A program made the translations under genes and the position numbers. A DNA stretch of 64,000 bases. Source: GCA-003244245 sp963822695. GTDB taxonomy: Bacteria > Actinomycetota > Actinomycetes > Mycobacteriales > Pseudonocardiaceae. Numbering within the stretch: position 1 is the first letter of the stretch; every line of letters starts with the position of its first letter. Positions 42,541-51,612 of this stretch are shown here, piece by piece. The stretch covers positions 1-64,000 of the forward strand of contig CAWGJH010000003.1 in NCBI GenBank assembly GCA_963822695.1. Reading direction: 5' to 3'. The notes under the pieces are model-generated. The model was not told where the DNA came from and did not search any database. It worked only from the letters and a program-made list of their open reading frames with translations.

Positions 42541-43614
42541 TCAGGAGCCGTTTTCGGTCAGGAACCGGTCCACGCCGTTGACTGCCTGGAGATGGTTGGC
42601 CTCAATCAAGGGGTAGTGCGAGGCTGCCGGGATGATCGTCGTGGTGACCTTGGGGCTGCCGGTGTAGCGGGCAGCTTGCTGGTTGGCGGCCAGGGGTTGC
42701 GGGCCGAACACCGCATCGGCGTCTCCGAAGATCACCTGAACCGGCACGTCGATCGTCCCAAGCAGCGCCACATCGGTCGCGATCGCGGCCGGGATCGACT
42801 GCAGTTGGCCACACGGGTCCGGGTGCAACGGCGGCACCGCGGCCCGGACGTCGGGCGCGGCGCTGTTGAAGTAAAACTTGTCCCGCGAGTTCTTGAAGAA
42901 CGCCGCGTAGTTCGTTGGAGCACCCTGGTCGCCGCCCCGCGCGCAGCGGCCCAGCACGTCGGCCAACTCCTGGACGGTGAATGGGGTGGCGGCGAAGTCG
43001 CCCCAGGACATGTTGATGAGGGCATCGACGTCTTTGAAGGTGTAGGCCTCGATATGCGAGGTCAGCCCGCCGACCGAGGATCCACCGATGTTGACTTTGC
43101 TGAACTTCACCGGCGGGTGCGATTCGGCGTGGTAGCTGCCGTTGCGCAGGGCCTGGACCATCTGGTGGGCGACGTCGGCCTCCGAGCCGAAGCAGGTGGC
43201 CTCGCCGGGCGGCCTATCGCTGGCTCCGTAACCGAGCCGGTCGACGATCACCGAGGTGTGGCCGCGTTCGGCGAGCTGGGTGGCGAAGTCGTAGTCCGCT
43301 ACGCCTTTGAAGTTGAAGTAGTACTCGCCCCAGGTGACCGCATGCAGGTACAGCGTCACTGCGGTGGGGTGCTCCAGGGCGGAGCGCGGGGCCACGATGT
43401 GCCCCCGAACCGTGTAGTCCTTCCCGTCGCTCTGACAGGCCACGAGCGTGTGGTTGGTGTTCTTGACGCTGAATGTCACGGGGACTTCGACCACGGGGCC
43501 CTGGCCCGCCTGCGCGGTGGCCGGCCCTGCGGCCGTCAGTGCGGCCGTGGCCAACACAGCGAGCAAGCCCGCCATCACGGCGCTCACTTTCTTGGTCAGT
43601 CTTCCCGACATCAT
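42541..43614 (-). CDS. Secreted alpha/beta hydrolase
   Basis: A 357-residue exported hydrolase with a signal peptide (VSAVMAGLLAVLATAALTAA, cleavage near GPATAQA). The nucleophile elbow is GGSSVGG, preceded by the oxyanion strand LYLHAVTWGEYYFNF. A later acidic residue in FGDADAVFGP and His in PAASHYPLIEANH complete a plausible Ser-Asp-His triad. Many Cys are absent from the first half but two occur in GRCARG and DPCGQ, perhaps forming a disulfide. Substrate unknown; lipase/esterase or thioester-type hydrolysis outside the cell is plausible. Single gene, flanked by IS debris. Confidence 0.87.
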   Translation of the reverse strand: MMSGRLTKKVSAVMAGLLAVLATAALTAAGPATAQAGQGPVVEVPVTFSVKNTNHTLVACQSDGKDYTVRGHIVAPRSALEHPTAVTLYLHAVTWGEYYFNFKGVADYDFATQLAERGHTSVIVDRLGYGASDRPPGEATCFGSEADVAHQMVQALRNGSYHAESHPPVKFSKVNIGGSSVGGLTSHIEAYTFKDVDALINMSWGDFAATPFTVQELADVLGRCARGGDQGAPTNYAAFFKNSRDKFYFNSAAPDVRAAVPPLHPDPCGQLQSIPAAIATDVALLGTIDVPVQVIFGDADAVFGPQPLAANQQAARYTGSPKVTTTIIPAASHYPLIEANHLQAVNGVDRFLTENGS

Positions 43615-44064
43615 CCACCCATCTCGTGATATCTCGCCCCAGCGTCCTGGACGCCAACGAGCTGGGTAATCGGATGGTTACGGAGAGTTCACGAAAGAGA
43701 CCGTGCATAATCAGGTGGTAACCGTCACGCGGCCGGGTGTCGCCGGTGACCAGGATGACGGGCGATCCCGCCCTGGTAGCCAAGGATGCCTTTGATCTCA
43801 CGACATGCTGGCAACTACCTGCCCAATATGGACAACCTTGTCCATTTGACGGTCCATTAACTCCAGTCCCCTGAACCCTACTGAAGACTTGATGGAGAAT
43901 CAGAGCAGACAAAGTCCAGGTAGCACTCCCCTGAATGCGAACTTCAAACTCTTAGGAGAAGTAATTAAATAACTAATCCAATCTAGTGAATCTCTTGGCG
44001 TGTCACGTGTCGTTTCGATCGACACCGATTGTCCGTGAAAAAATTGACATTGTGACCATCAAGG
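43615..44064. other. AT-enriched intergenic region
   Basis: About 450 bases upstream of the secreted hydrolase. The part around 43910-44050 is markedly AT-rich for this genome (for example AGTAATTAAATAACTAATC). Its composition suggests foreign DNA or a regulatory/AT-rich entry site. I see no gene in it. Confidence 0.4.
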
Positions 44065-44280
44065 ATGATGAGGCTTTCCGGGCGACGCAGGCGCGTTTGG
44101 CGGATCTGTTGCCCGGTCGAGGTGTCCACCTATGATTTCCCCAGCGAAGCTGACGGTAAAGCTATTCCCTACAGAGTCTACGATCTGACCGACAACAGCG
44201 CATGGGTCTCCGTGGGCATCGACCATGACACATCAGGTCTTCGCCGTTGCCGCCATTGAGAAATGGTGGCAACGCATGAT
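44065..44280 (+). pseudogene. ISAzo13-type transposase fragment
   Basis: The frame reads YDFPSEADGKAIPYRVYDLT, then DNSAWVSVGIDHDTS; after a one-base shift it continues FAVAAIEKWWQRM. This block (DFPSEADGKAIPYGVYDL, NSAWVSVG-DHDT, FAV-x-I-x-x-WW) is a conserved part of ISAzo13-family transposases, and the rest of the protein is missing. It ends directly before a tRNA-like 3' end. Confidence 0.7.
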
Positions 44281-44284
44281 TGAT

Positions 44285-44318
44285 CAGCGGGTTCGGGGTT
44301 CGATCCCCGACTCGTCCA
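44285..44318 (+). pseudogene. tRNA 3'-end-like fragment
   Basis: CGGGGTTCGATCCCCG is a T-arm-like hairpin with the TTCGATC loop, followed by ACTCGTCCA as a candidate acceptor 3' strand and discriminator. Using the canonical seven-base loop, one stem pair mismatches. No GGACGAG-type 5' acceptor or anticodon arm is found upstream, where the ISAzo13 remnant lies. It may be an integration scar or a coincidence. Confidence 0.35.
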
Positions 44319-44760
44319 CTTCGGCGATCCTGACGCCATCGCAGTGCACGCCAACACCCCTCGCCCGCCCAGTCCATCGTTCGTCCGCACCCGAGACAGC
44401 GCTCCGTGTCGATCTCGCCACAGCCCTAGCCACCCAGTCGCGACCGAGACCAAGCCCGCCCCTACGTCAACCATGCAAGCTTGGCTCGCAGCCGCAGGTT
44501 GGCGCAGCACACTAGCGTCGGCACATCACAACCCTTGGCCTCCGTCTCGCGTGCCTTGACCACCTCGTCCTCCTACCGTCGCTCGCGCGATGCGTCGGAC
44601 GCGTGGGGACACGGCAGGGCCACGGGTTCACCGACGAAGCTGCGACTCGCACGATGCACCGCCACCTTCGCCCCTATGCGACCGGTGCCCCTATGCGGTA
44701 CACCTGGGTGTGATCAAAACGATGCGACAGACCGGGGGCCGCGCTGACGTACCGGAGGGG
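44319..44760. other. Intergenic stretch without a recognisable gene
   Basis: About 440 bases with no protein-like frame that I can support and no clear RNA gene. Confidence 0.35.
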
Positions 44761-44802
44761 TCAACCGGTCCAACCCACCCTGGTGTGTTTCTGAAGGCAG
44801 AG

Positions 44803-44949
44803 ATGGGCAGACATCATGACGCTCCTGAGCCAAGGGGAGACGACAGAGACGACGACAGTGTCCAAGACGACGGCAAGGACACCAGCAGGCACAGCGTCGA
44901 GGGCGACAAACAGACCGCCACCGTTCCCGACCCCGACGACTACAAGTAG
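44803..44949 (+). CDS. Candidate graspetide (ATP-grasp-modified RiPP) precursor, possibly truncated
   Basis: A 48-residue, very acidic frame (MGRHHDAPEPRGDDRDDDSV, then QDDGKDTSRHSVEGDKQTAT, then VPDPDDYK) ending 9 bases before a graspetide-type methyltransferase gene. In-frame residues upstream (HPGVFLKAEMGRHHD) recall the leader end LGVF-x-D-x-x-G-x-x-x-E-MG-x-HGT of putative ATP-grasp-modified RiPP precursors, but look shortened. Asp/Glu- and Thr/Ser-rich C-termini are the usual cyclised part. The ribosome-binding site is weak. The identification rests mainly on position and composition. Confidence 0.4.
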   Translation: MGRHHDAPEPRGDDRDDDSVQDDGKDTSRHSVEGDKQTATVPDPDDYK

Positions 44950-44958
44950 GCAGGCGCG

Positions 44959-46102
44959 GTGACGATCACGGCCGGACCGGAGGCGCTGGCCGACAGGCTG
45001 AACACCACGGACACGGTGGCGGACGCGGTGCGCGCCGTGCCGCGTGAGCACTTCCTCCCAGCCCGTATCTGGGTGCAGGAGACCAACGACGGTCCTTACG
45101 AGCCGATCAACCGGGATACCGAGCCGCAGCGCTGGATGCACGACGTGTACATCGCCGATTACGCGATCGTGACTCAGTTCGACGACGGCGCCACCCCGTG
45201 GCCAGAGCGAGGTTGGCGCCCGTCGTGCTCGGCGTCGCAGCCCTCCGTGGTAGTAGGCATGCTCGATGCTCTGACCGTCCAGCCGGGACAACGGGTGCTG
45301 GAGATCGGCACCGGCACCGGCTACAACGCCGCGCTGCTCGCCGAACTCGTCGGCCCACACGGGCACGTGCTGTCCGTCAACGTCGACAGTGAACTGGTCA
45401 GCGCGGCCCGCCGGAATCTCGCGGCGGCCGGCTACCAGGATCGGGTCGAGGTGCGGCTGGCAGACGGGGCGACCCCGCTGGCCGCCGCCGGATCGGTGGA
45501 CCGGGTGATCGCCACCGCGGCCGTGCAACTCGGGCGCCTGCCCTACGCGTGGGTGCAACAGACCCGCCCGGGTGGGGTCATCCTGGCCCCGGTGCGCGCC
45601 GAGCTAGCGTCCGGCCCGCTGGTCCGCCTGCAGGTCAGTTCCGAGCGCACCGCCCGGGGGCGGGCCGTGCGGATGCGGGTCGGGTTCATGGAACTGCGCG
45701 CCCAGCGAACACCGGGCGCGTCCTGGGCAGGCGCTGCGGTGGGACGATCCCACCGCAGCGCCTGCCCTCACCGACGTCAACCCGTTCACCGCGTTGCTGC
45801 ACGAGGCGTCGCGCTGGGCAATCGCGATCAGCGTGCCATCATGCCGCTACAACCTGGAGAAACGCACCAGTGAGCGGGGACATGGTGTGGCGTGGCTACT
45901 CGATCCGATCACCGGGTCCTGGGCGAGTATCGTGCCCACCACCCCACGCAGCGAGAACTACCTGGCCCGGCAGACCGGGCCACGAAGGCTGTGGGACGAG
46001 ACAGCGACCGCCTACCGGTGGTGGGACCAACAGGGCCAGCCACCGATCGAGGCGTGGCAGTGGACCATCACTCCCGACCGGCAGCGAATCAGCCTCGCCT
46101 GA
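44959..46102 (+). pseudogene. ATP-grasp peptide maturase system methyltransferase, single frameshift
   Basis: A PIMT-like SAM methyltransferase. N-terminal VADAVRAVPREHFLPARIWV, then SQPSVVVGMLDALTVQPGQR, SAM motif VLEIGTGTGYNAALLAELVG, and the post-core YAWVQQTRPGGVILAPVR. Near 45725 the frame is lost in a G run. One frame over, the sequence continues QALRWDDPTAAPALTDVNPF, then HEASRWAIAISVPSCRYNLE, and runs to TGA at 46100-46102. Removing one base gives 380 residues, the usual length of the methyltransferases of graspetide loci, which esterify Asp residues (aspartimide formation in fuscimiditide-type peptides). No ATP-grasp ligase gene lies in the window. Confidence 0.75.
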
Positions 46103-46586
46103 CAACGAGGCGGGACAAACCGGGGAAGGCTGCGTGGCCAGGGCTTGTGGCTCGGGGCGTTGTCAAGTTGTTGCGTCGGTTGGGTCGCACAGGTCAAAGA
46201 CTGGCAGGACCAACCTACCGGGGAGCGAACCGCTGACATTGCCGGAGTCGGTCGGATCGCGAGCGGGAGTGACGGACCTGCCTTCGCTTACCCTGAACGA
46301 GTGAACCGCTCGGTGGGCTGGCAGGAGGCTGTAACAGTGCCGCGGCGCACCGCGATGACCGATTGGCTCCGTGACGCCGCTGGACCCCCGACCTGGCAGC
46401 GTCACGGGGCCGCCCTCTGAATGGGACCCGCGAGGCCCGGGGCAGGCAGGCGCGCCGTGTGCGAAAGCCGCCCCCCGGTAATGGGGCGAGTCGTCAGACG
46501 TTGTGAAGTAGCATCATCTCCGGGCGGTTGGTGACCCTCGTCCCGGAGCTACTCCCCGACAACCGATCGCAGGGATTGTTGACGAC
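46103..46586. other. Intergenic region before the chaperone/GTPase cassette
   Basis: About 480 bases. No supported coding frame. The promoter of the following seven-gene cassette should lie here, but I cannot point to a clear -35/-10 pair. Confidence 0.35.
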
Positions 46587-47276
46587 ATGCGTCCACAGGA
46601 CGGCCCTGATGACGTGGCTGCCGAGCCACAGCGTGAGCTGGCGGAACCGGGAGAGCAGTTGACGCGCCGCCCCGAGGACAACGGTGACACCAGCACCAAC
46701 AGCCACGTCGCGGGCGGACTGACCGTCGTCTCGCTGCCGGACGCGCCGCCGCTGCCTGTCGAACTCGACCTGCGGCTCGCTGCGGTTGAGGCCGCCCTCA
46801 CTGAGATGGCGCAGCGGTTCGACGGCGAGAGTGGCCGGGCGCTCGCCCGGGAGCGCGTGATCGACCGTCAGCATGAGGAGATCGAACGGCTGAGGTCGGT
46901 CGAGCGGGCCGGGCAGTTGCGGCCGGTCGTCACGGACCTGTGCCGGCTGCGCAACGGCCTGCTGCGCCAAGCCGGGACGGTCCCCGCCGAGATGACCGGA
47001 CCGCAGGTCGCGGTCCTGCTCGATTCGTTCGCCGCGACCGTGGAGGAGATACTGGAGCGCTGCGGCGTCGTCGTCCTCCCGGGGGAAGTGGGTGTCGCCT
47101 TCGCGCCGAGCCGCCAGCAGGTCGCCGCGGTCGTGGAGATTGACGACCCCGAGCGGGACGGCACGGTTGCCGAGGTGGTCCAGGACGGCTACGCGGAGAT
47201 CGACAGTGGGAAAGTCGTCGTTCCGGCTCGAATCAGGCTGCACCGTTATGTGACGAAGGAGAAGACGGATGGCTGA
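46587..47276 (+). CDS. GrpE-like nucleotide exchange factor
   Basis: A 229-residue GrpE-family protein. It has a disordered acidic N-terminus (~70 residues), a long coiled-coil helix (LAAVEAALTEMAQRFDGESG; VIDRQHEEIERLRSVERAGQ), then a helical bundle and beta domain (VVVLPGEVGVAFAPSRQQVA; GTVAEVVQDGYAEIDSGKVV). The ending with R-x-x-V-x-V-x-K/R is typical of GrpE. It would release ADP from the partner Hsp70. It is the first gene of the cassette, overlapping the Hsp70 gene by 8 bases. It is distant from housekeeping GrpE (longer linker, different DGY region), suggesting a dedicated system. Confidence 0.8.
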   Translation: MRPQDGPDDVAAEPQRELAEPGEQLTRRPEDNGDTSTNSHVAGGLTVVSLPDAPPLPVELDLRLAAVEAALTEMAQRFDGESGRALARERVIDRQHEEIERLRSVERAGQLRPVVTDLCRLRNGLLRQAGTVPAEMTGPQVAVLLDSFAATVEEILERCGVVVLPGEVGVAFAPSRQQVAAVVEIDDPERDGTVAEVVQDGYAEIDSGKVVVPARIRLHRYVTKEKTDG

Positions 47277-48936
47277 CGGGGCCAATGGGGCGGGCCGAGT
47301 CTTCGGCATCGACCTGGGCACCACCTACTCGGCGATCGCCTACATTGACGAGACTGGGCGGCCGACGGTGTGCCGCAACGACACCAACGCCGAGATCACA
47401 CCGTCGGTCGTGCAATTCGAGACGCCGACGAACGTCGTGGTCGGTGAGTCGGCCAAGCAATCGGCTTTCATCGACGCCGACAGTGTCGTGAGCCTTATCA
47501 AGCGGCAGATGGGCGAGGACAGGGAGTACGAGTTCCACGGCGAGGTCCATACGCCGGAGTCGATCTCGGCACTGATCCTGCGCCGCCTGGCCACCGACGC
47601 CGCGCACTACACGAACGGCCCCGTCGAGCGGGCTGTGATCACCGTGCCGGCGTACTTCGGTGCGCGGCAGAAGGAGGCCACGAACAAGGCCGGCCTGATC
47701 GCGGGGCTCGATGTCGTCGGCATCCTGCCCGAACCGGTGGCCGCTGCCGTGCACTACGACCTGACCAGGGGCGGAGTGGACAAGACCGTGCTCGTCTACG
47801 ACCTCGGCGGTGGCACGTTCGACACCACCGTGATTCGCGTGGGCGCGAGCGAGATCACGGTCATCTGCACCGATGGCGACACCAACCTGGGCGGCGCGGA
47901 CTGGGACGCCCGGCTGCGCGACCACCTCCTGGAGCGCTTCGTCGCGGAGGCCTCGCCCGCGGAGCCTCCGGACGACGACGCCGAGTTCCTCCAGGAGGTC
48001 GCGAACAAGGCCGAGGAGGTGAAGAAACAGCTGTCGTTGCAGGAGAGCCGGCCGGTGCAGCTGCGGTTCGCCGGTGCCGCCGCGCGAATCGAGGTCACCC
48101 GGGCCGAGTTCGACATGATGACCGTGGATTTGCTGGATCGGACCATCGAGATCGTGCGGCGGATGCTGGATACCCTCCAGGAGCGCTCACCGGGCGCGAC
48201 GATCGATGAGGTGCTGCTCGTCGGCGGGTCCACCCGCATGCCGATGGTGGCGGCCCGGCTGGCCAAGGAGTTCGGCTGGGACCCGAGGCTGCACGACCCG
48301 GAGCTGGCTGTCGCCAAGGGCGCCGCGATCTTCGCGCTGTCCCGTGTCGTGTACACGATGCAGCAAGAGGCCAAGGAGAGCGCCGGCAGCGACGCCGAGG
48401 CGGAGCGTGCGGCGGCCAAGGTCGTCACCGAGGTCGCCCACCAGTACGGCATGTCGGAGCTGATGGTGAAGCAGCTCTCCGACAAGAAAACCCAGAGTGT
48501 TCTGCCGAAGGCGTTCGGGGTGAAGCTGCAGGATTTCGACAACCCCGACCGGCACTATATCCGGCACTTGGCATTCGCCAACGATCCGCTGCCCACCGGC
48601 GACCGGACACTCGCCGTCCAGGCCGTCCACCACACCCAGAGCGTGGTCCTCATCGAGCTCTACGAGCAGGCTGGCACGGTGGTGAGCGAGGAACTCTCGG
48701 CGAACAACCCGCTCACCAACGGTAGCGGCCGGATCACCGGCATCCCGCCACAGCCCTTCGGGAAGCTGGCGAAGGTCAACATCGTCATGTCTATCGACGA
48801 GGACGGTCTCCTGCAGCTGCGGGCCACCGAGCGCAGCACGGGCAATGACCTCATCATCAAGGTCACGGTTGGGTTGTCCACCGAGCAGCTCGGGCAGGCC
48901 ATCGACGCCGTCTCCAAGATCTCGGTCTCGAGCTGA
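47269..48936 (+). CDS. Hsp70-family ATPase lacking the C-terminal lid
   Basis: A 555-residue DnaK-like protein. Phosphate-1 motif VFGIDLGTTYSAIAYID (~residue 13), connect/phosphate-2 VLVYDLGGGTFDTTVIRVGA (~175) and adenosine motif EVLLVGGSTRMPMVAARLAK (~315) are all present, so ATP hydrolysis is expected. A substrate-binding-like beta domain follows (~420-545: PKAFGVKLQDF; TGIPPQPFGKLAKVNIVMSI). The ~70-100-residue helical lid of housekeeping DnaK is missing. The start overlaps the GrpE end, and the stop is 5 bases before the next gene. It is probably a specialised chaperone of the cassette. Confidence 0.92.
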   Translation: MADGANGAGRVFGIDLGTTYSAIAYIDETGRPTVCRNDTNAEITPSVVQFETPTNVVVGESAKQSAFIDADSVVSLIKRQMGEDREYEFHGEVHTPESISALILRRLATDAAHYTNGPVERAVITVPAYFGARQKEATNKAGLIAGLDVVGILPEPVAAAVHYDLTRGGVDKTVLVYDLGGGTFDTTVIRVGASEITVICTDGDTNLGGADWDARLRDHLLERFVAEASPAEPPDDDAEFLQEVANKAEEVKKQLSLQESRPVQLRFAGAAARIEVTRAEFDMMTVDLLDRTIEIVRRMLDTLQERSPGATIDEVLLVGGSTRMPMVAARLAKEFGWDPRLHDPELAVAKGAAIFALSRVVYTMQQEAKESAGSDAEAERAAAKVVTEVAHQYGMSELMVKQLSDKKTQSVLPKAFGVKLQDFDNPDRHYIRHLAFANDPLPTGDRTLAVQAVHHTQSVVLIELYEQAGTVVSEELSANNPLTNGSGRITGIPPQPFGKLAKVNIVMSIDEDGLLQLRATERSTGNDLIIKVTVGLSTEQLGQAIDAVSKISVSS

Positions 48937-48941
48937 CGCAC

Positions 48942-51611
48942 GTGGCTGGCTTTGATCCCCGGGCCTACGAGGACCAGGTGCTCAAGCCGTTGCGCAGGCG
49001 GCTACCGCACCTTCCCGACGATCTGCTGACCCGCTACGCGGTCGAGCTCACCATGGACTCCGCCGCACTGCGCGAGCGGACCGGCAGCGTGGTCCGGTTG
49101 TGGAACAAGGCGGCGATGAAAGCCGGCCCGACCGGCCTGGTGTGCCAGCAGTTGCTGCGCGAGCACGAGGAGCTAGAGCGCAGCACGAGCGTGGACCTCA
49201 CGAGCCCGCGGTGGTGGCAGACCTGGGAGAAGACCCGCCACCGCCAGCTCGGCTCGCAGATCGCGGACTTGGCCGGGCTGCTGAGGGCGAGCCACGGCGA
49301 GCTCGGTGTGATCGCGCGCAACCAGCTGCGGGCGACGGCCGCCGCCCATCCCACGCTCGGCGACGCCGAGATCGACCAAGCCAGGAAGACCGCGAGACTG
49401 CAGATCTTCGAACCGGTCGAGCTCCCGACCGAGGCGGGGATGCGCGGCAGGCTCGAGAGCCTGAACACCACGCTCATCGCCGCGGGCGTCAACAGCATCC
49501 CGCGGTTGCTGTTCCCGGATCTGGCCACGTTCGGTCTGCTCGGCGGGTTCACCGTGACCCCGTTGCCCGCGGACCGGGACGCGGCACTGTCCCAGAAGGT
49601 CGCCGAGAAGCGTGGAGAGGATCTGGCCAAGGCGTCGGACAGCCCGGCGACCCGCGCGAAGCGGGAGGCCGTGGGCATCCTGGTCAGTGAGGCGAAGGGC
49701 GGCGCCGACCTCACCGCGCTCGCCCTGTTCCACGTGCTGCAGGAGGTGCGGGACAAGCGCATCGAGGGCGCCCAGCCCCGCACGTTGTTCACCCTGCTGA
49801 CCCGCAGCGGGATGCGCAGCGACGACGCGGGCCGGATCGTCGTGAGTGTGCTCGCGGAGTCCGGGGTCCGGCGCGACCCGCTCGCAACCGTCAGCGGCCT
49901 GCTCGCGGGGGGAAAGCTGGTCGCCGCGCAACAGCTCGCGGCCACCCTTGCGGGCCCGCAGGGCGAGACCGCGCGCGAAGCCGTGCAGCGCCAGCGCGAT
50001 CAGGTCGAGAGCCTGCGCCGAACCGCTGCGGCGGACCTGCGCGCCGGCCGCGATGAGCAGGCGGGGACGCGGCTGCGGGAGGCGCTCCGGCTGGCCTGCG
50101 ACCTGCCAGGGTTGGCCCAAGAGCTTGCGACGGTGCCGGCCGCGTCGGTGCTCGCGGTGACCGCGAGCGCCGACGGCGTCGGTGTCCACATCGCCTGGCG
50201 GCTGGCGACCGGCCACGGCGACGCCACCGTATTCCGGGTGATCCGCCGGGAGGGCCGCGAGCCGGTCGACGCCGACGACGGCCACGAGGTCCCGGTCCGG
50301 TCCAGGTGCTCGACCACCGACGACGCGCCCCCGGTCGGGCGGCGGGTGCACTACGCGGTGTTCGCGCGCACCGTGGGGGGGCAGTGGTCGCGCCCGGCCT
50401 GCGCCACGGCACAGGTCGTCCCGCCGGTCACCGACGTGGTGGTCGAGGGCGGGAGCAACGTCATCACGGGACGCTGGCGGGTCCACCCCGATGTCGCGGC
50501 CGTCGAGGTCCGCCGCACCGCGGGCGTCTCCGAGGACCCAGGCATGCCGGTGGCCGCCCAGCGCAACCGCGCGTTCCGCGACGAGACGGCCGTGGACGGC
50601 GTCCAGTACTCCTACTCGCTGGTCGCCTGCTACCCGCCGCCAGGCGGTGCCGGTGCGCTCCGTTCCGCGCCCGTCGTCGTGCGGGGCGCGACCCGTCCGG
50701 AGGCCCGGCCGGTCACCGCGCTGACCGCCACGCTGGCGGCCGGCCCGGGGCTGGCGGTGCGACTGTCCTGGTCGCAGCGGGCCGGCAGCGAGATCGTCAT
50801 CCGGCGTTCGTCCCGTCCATGCCCATGGGAGTATGGCCAGGTCGTGGCGCTGGCGGAGCTGGCGGGTTACGGCACTGAGCTCGACGGCACGCTCACGGCG
50901 AAGGGCGAGTCGATGACACTCGTCGCGTCGGTGCCTCCCGGTCGCTGCTACTGCGTGCCGTTCACCGTCGACCCTTACGGCGCGGTCTGCGGGCAGTACG
51001 CCGTCGTGGACCTCGCCAATCCGGTACGCCGGCTGCGGGCTCAGCGGTTCGGCGGCGACGTCCGCGTCACCTGGCGCTGGCCCGACCAGGTCAGTGCAGC
51101 CGACGTGCAATGGGCGGGCGGCACGCGTCGGATCACCCTGCAGCAATACCGCGAGGAGGGCGGCTGCCAGCTCCGCAGCGTCCCGGGAGTGTCGCGCGTC
51201 GAGGTGGGTGCGGTGGTGCTCGGCGAGAGCGGCGAAAGCCGCTCATCCATGACGTCGGTGGTGGTCGAGGAGCGGCCCCCGCAGCTGACTTACCAGCTGC
51301 GCCGCCGCGGCTACCACCTCGTGGGCGGCGTGACCTGCGTGGTGACGCTCCGCGGCGCTGAGTCCATCCCTGGGCCCATTACTGGCGTCACACTGATCAT
51401 CGTGGCCGCGGCCGGGCCCGCCATGCCGCGCTCGCCCGAGGCGGGGGTGGAACTGCTCCGGCAACCCGTCGTGATCGACCCCGCGGCGCCGGTGGTGCTG
51501 GAGGCGCCCGTCCCGCGGTTGCGCAAGCCGTACTGGCTGCGGTGCTTCCTCGCCGAGCCCGCGCCCGCTCTGCTCGTCGACCCACCTGTGGGCCAGTTGA
51601 AGGTGTCATGA
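48942..51611 (+). CDS. Large Hsp70-cassette protein with Fn3-like repeats
   Basis: An 889-residue protein of unknown function, GTG start 5 bases after the Hsp70 stop. Residues 1-~400 are helical (FDPRAYEDQVLKPLRRRLPH; ELGVIARNQLRATAAAHPTL; TRSGMRSDDAGRIVVSVLAE), resembling degenerate DnaJ/Hsp70-interaction or saposin-like helices. From ~400 onward there are at least three fibronectin-III-like beta domains (VLAVTASADGVGVHIAWRLA; DVVVEGGSNVITGRWRVHPD; ALTATLAAGPGLAVRLSWSQ), then a further beta region. No enzyme motif is visible. I expect a scaffold or client-binding component; genes of this layout accompany GrpE-Hsp70-GTPase loci. Confidence 0.75.
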   Translation: MAGFDPRAYEDQVLKPLRRRLPHLPDDLLTRYAVELTMDSAALRERTGSVVRLWNKAAMKAGPTGLVCQQLLREHEELERSTSVDLTSPRWWQTWEKTRHRQLGSQIADLAGLLRASHGELGVIARNQLRATAAAHPTLGDAEIDQARKTARLQIFEPVELPTEAGMRGRLESLNTTLIAAGVNSIPRLLFPDLATFGLLGGFTVTPLPADRDAALSQKVAEKRGEDLAKASDSPATRAKREAVGILVSEAKGGADLTALALFHVLQEVRDKRIEGAQPRTLFTLLTRSGMRSDDAGRIVVSVLAESGVRRDPLATVSGLLAGGKLVAAQQLAATLAGPQGETAREAVQRQRDQVESLRRTAAADLRAGRDEQAGTRLREALRLACDLPGLAQELATVPAASVLAVTASADGVGVHIAWRLATGHGDATVFRVIRREGREPVDADDGHEVPVRSRCSTTDDAPPVGRRVHYAVFARTVGGQWSRPACATAQVVPPVTDVVVEGGSNVITGRWRVHPDVAAVEVRRTAGVSEDPGMPVAAQRNRAFRDETAVDGVQYSYSLVACYPPPGGAGALRSAPVVVRGATRPEARPVTALTATLAAGPGLAVRLSWSQRAGSEIVIRRSSRPCPWEYGQVVALAELAGYGTELDGTLTAKGESMTLVASVPPGRCYCVPFTVDPYGAVCGQYAVVDLANPVRRLRAQRFGGDVRVTWRWPDQVSAADVQWAGGTRRITLQQYREEGGCQLRSVPGVSRVEVGAVVLGESGESRSSMTSVVVEERPPQLTYQLRRRGYHLVGGVTCVVTLRGAESIPGPITGVTLIIVAAAGPAMPRSPEAGVELLRQPVVIDPAAPVVLEAPVPRLRKPYWLRCFLAEPAPALLVDPPVGQLKVS

Positions 51612-51612
51612 G

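Noticed and set aside
9841..44318. The two tRNA-like 3' ends as an att pair bounding one large island
   Set aside because: Their T arms and acceptor strands differ (ACCCGCCA versus ACTCGTCCA), so they do not come from the same tRNA.
44803..46102. Functional graspetide biosynthetic locus
   Set aside because: No ATP-grasp ligase, a frameshifted methyltransferase and a shortened, uncertain precursor; at most a remnant.
46587..48936. Housekeeping grpE-dnaK operon
   Set aside because: There is no dnaJ or hspR after it, the Hsp70 lacks its lid, and the genes are translationally fused to a GTPase/GAP1 cassette.
49173..51146. Long leftward open frame opposite the 889-residue cassette protein
   Set aside because: Pure Arg/Gly/Pro/Ala-rich antisense frame caused by high GC; the + strand frame has codon-position bias, coupling to neighbours and recognisable Fn3-like domains.
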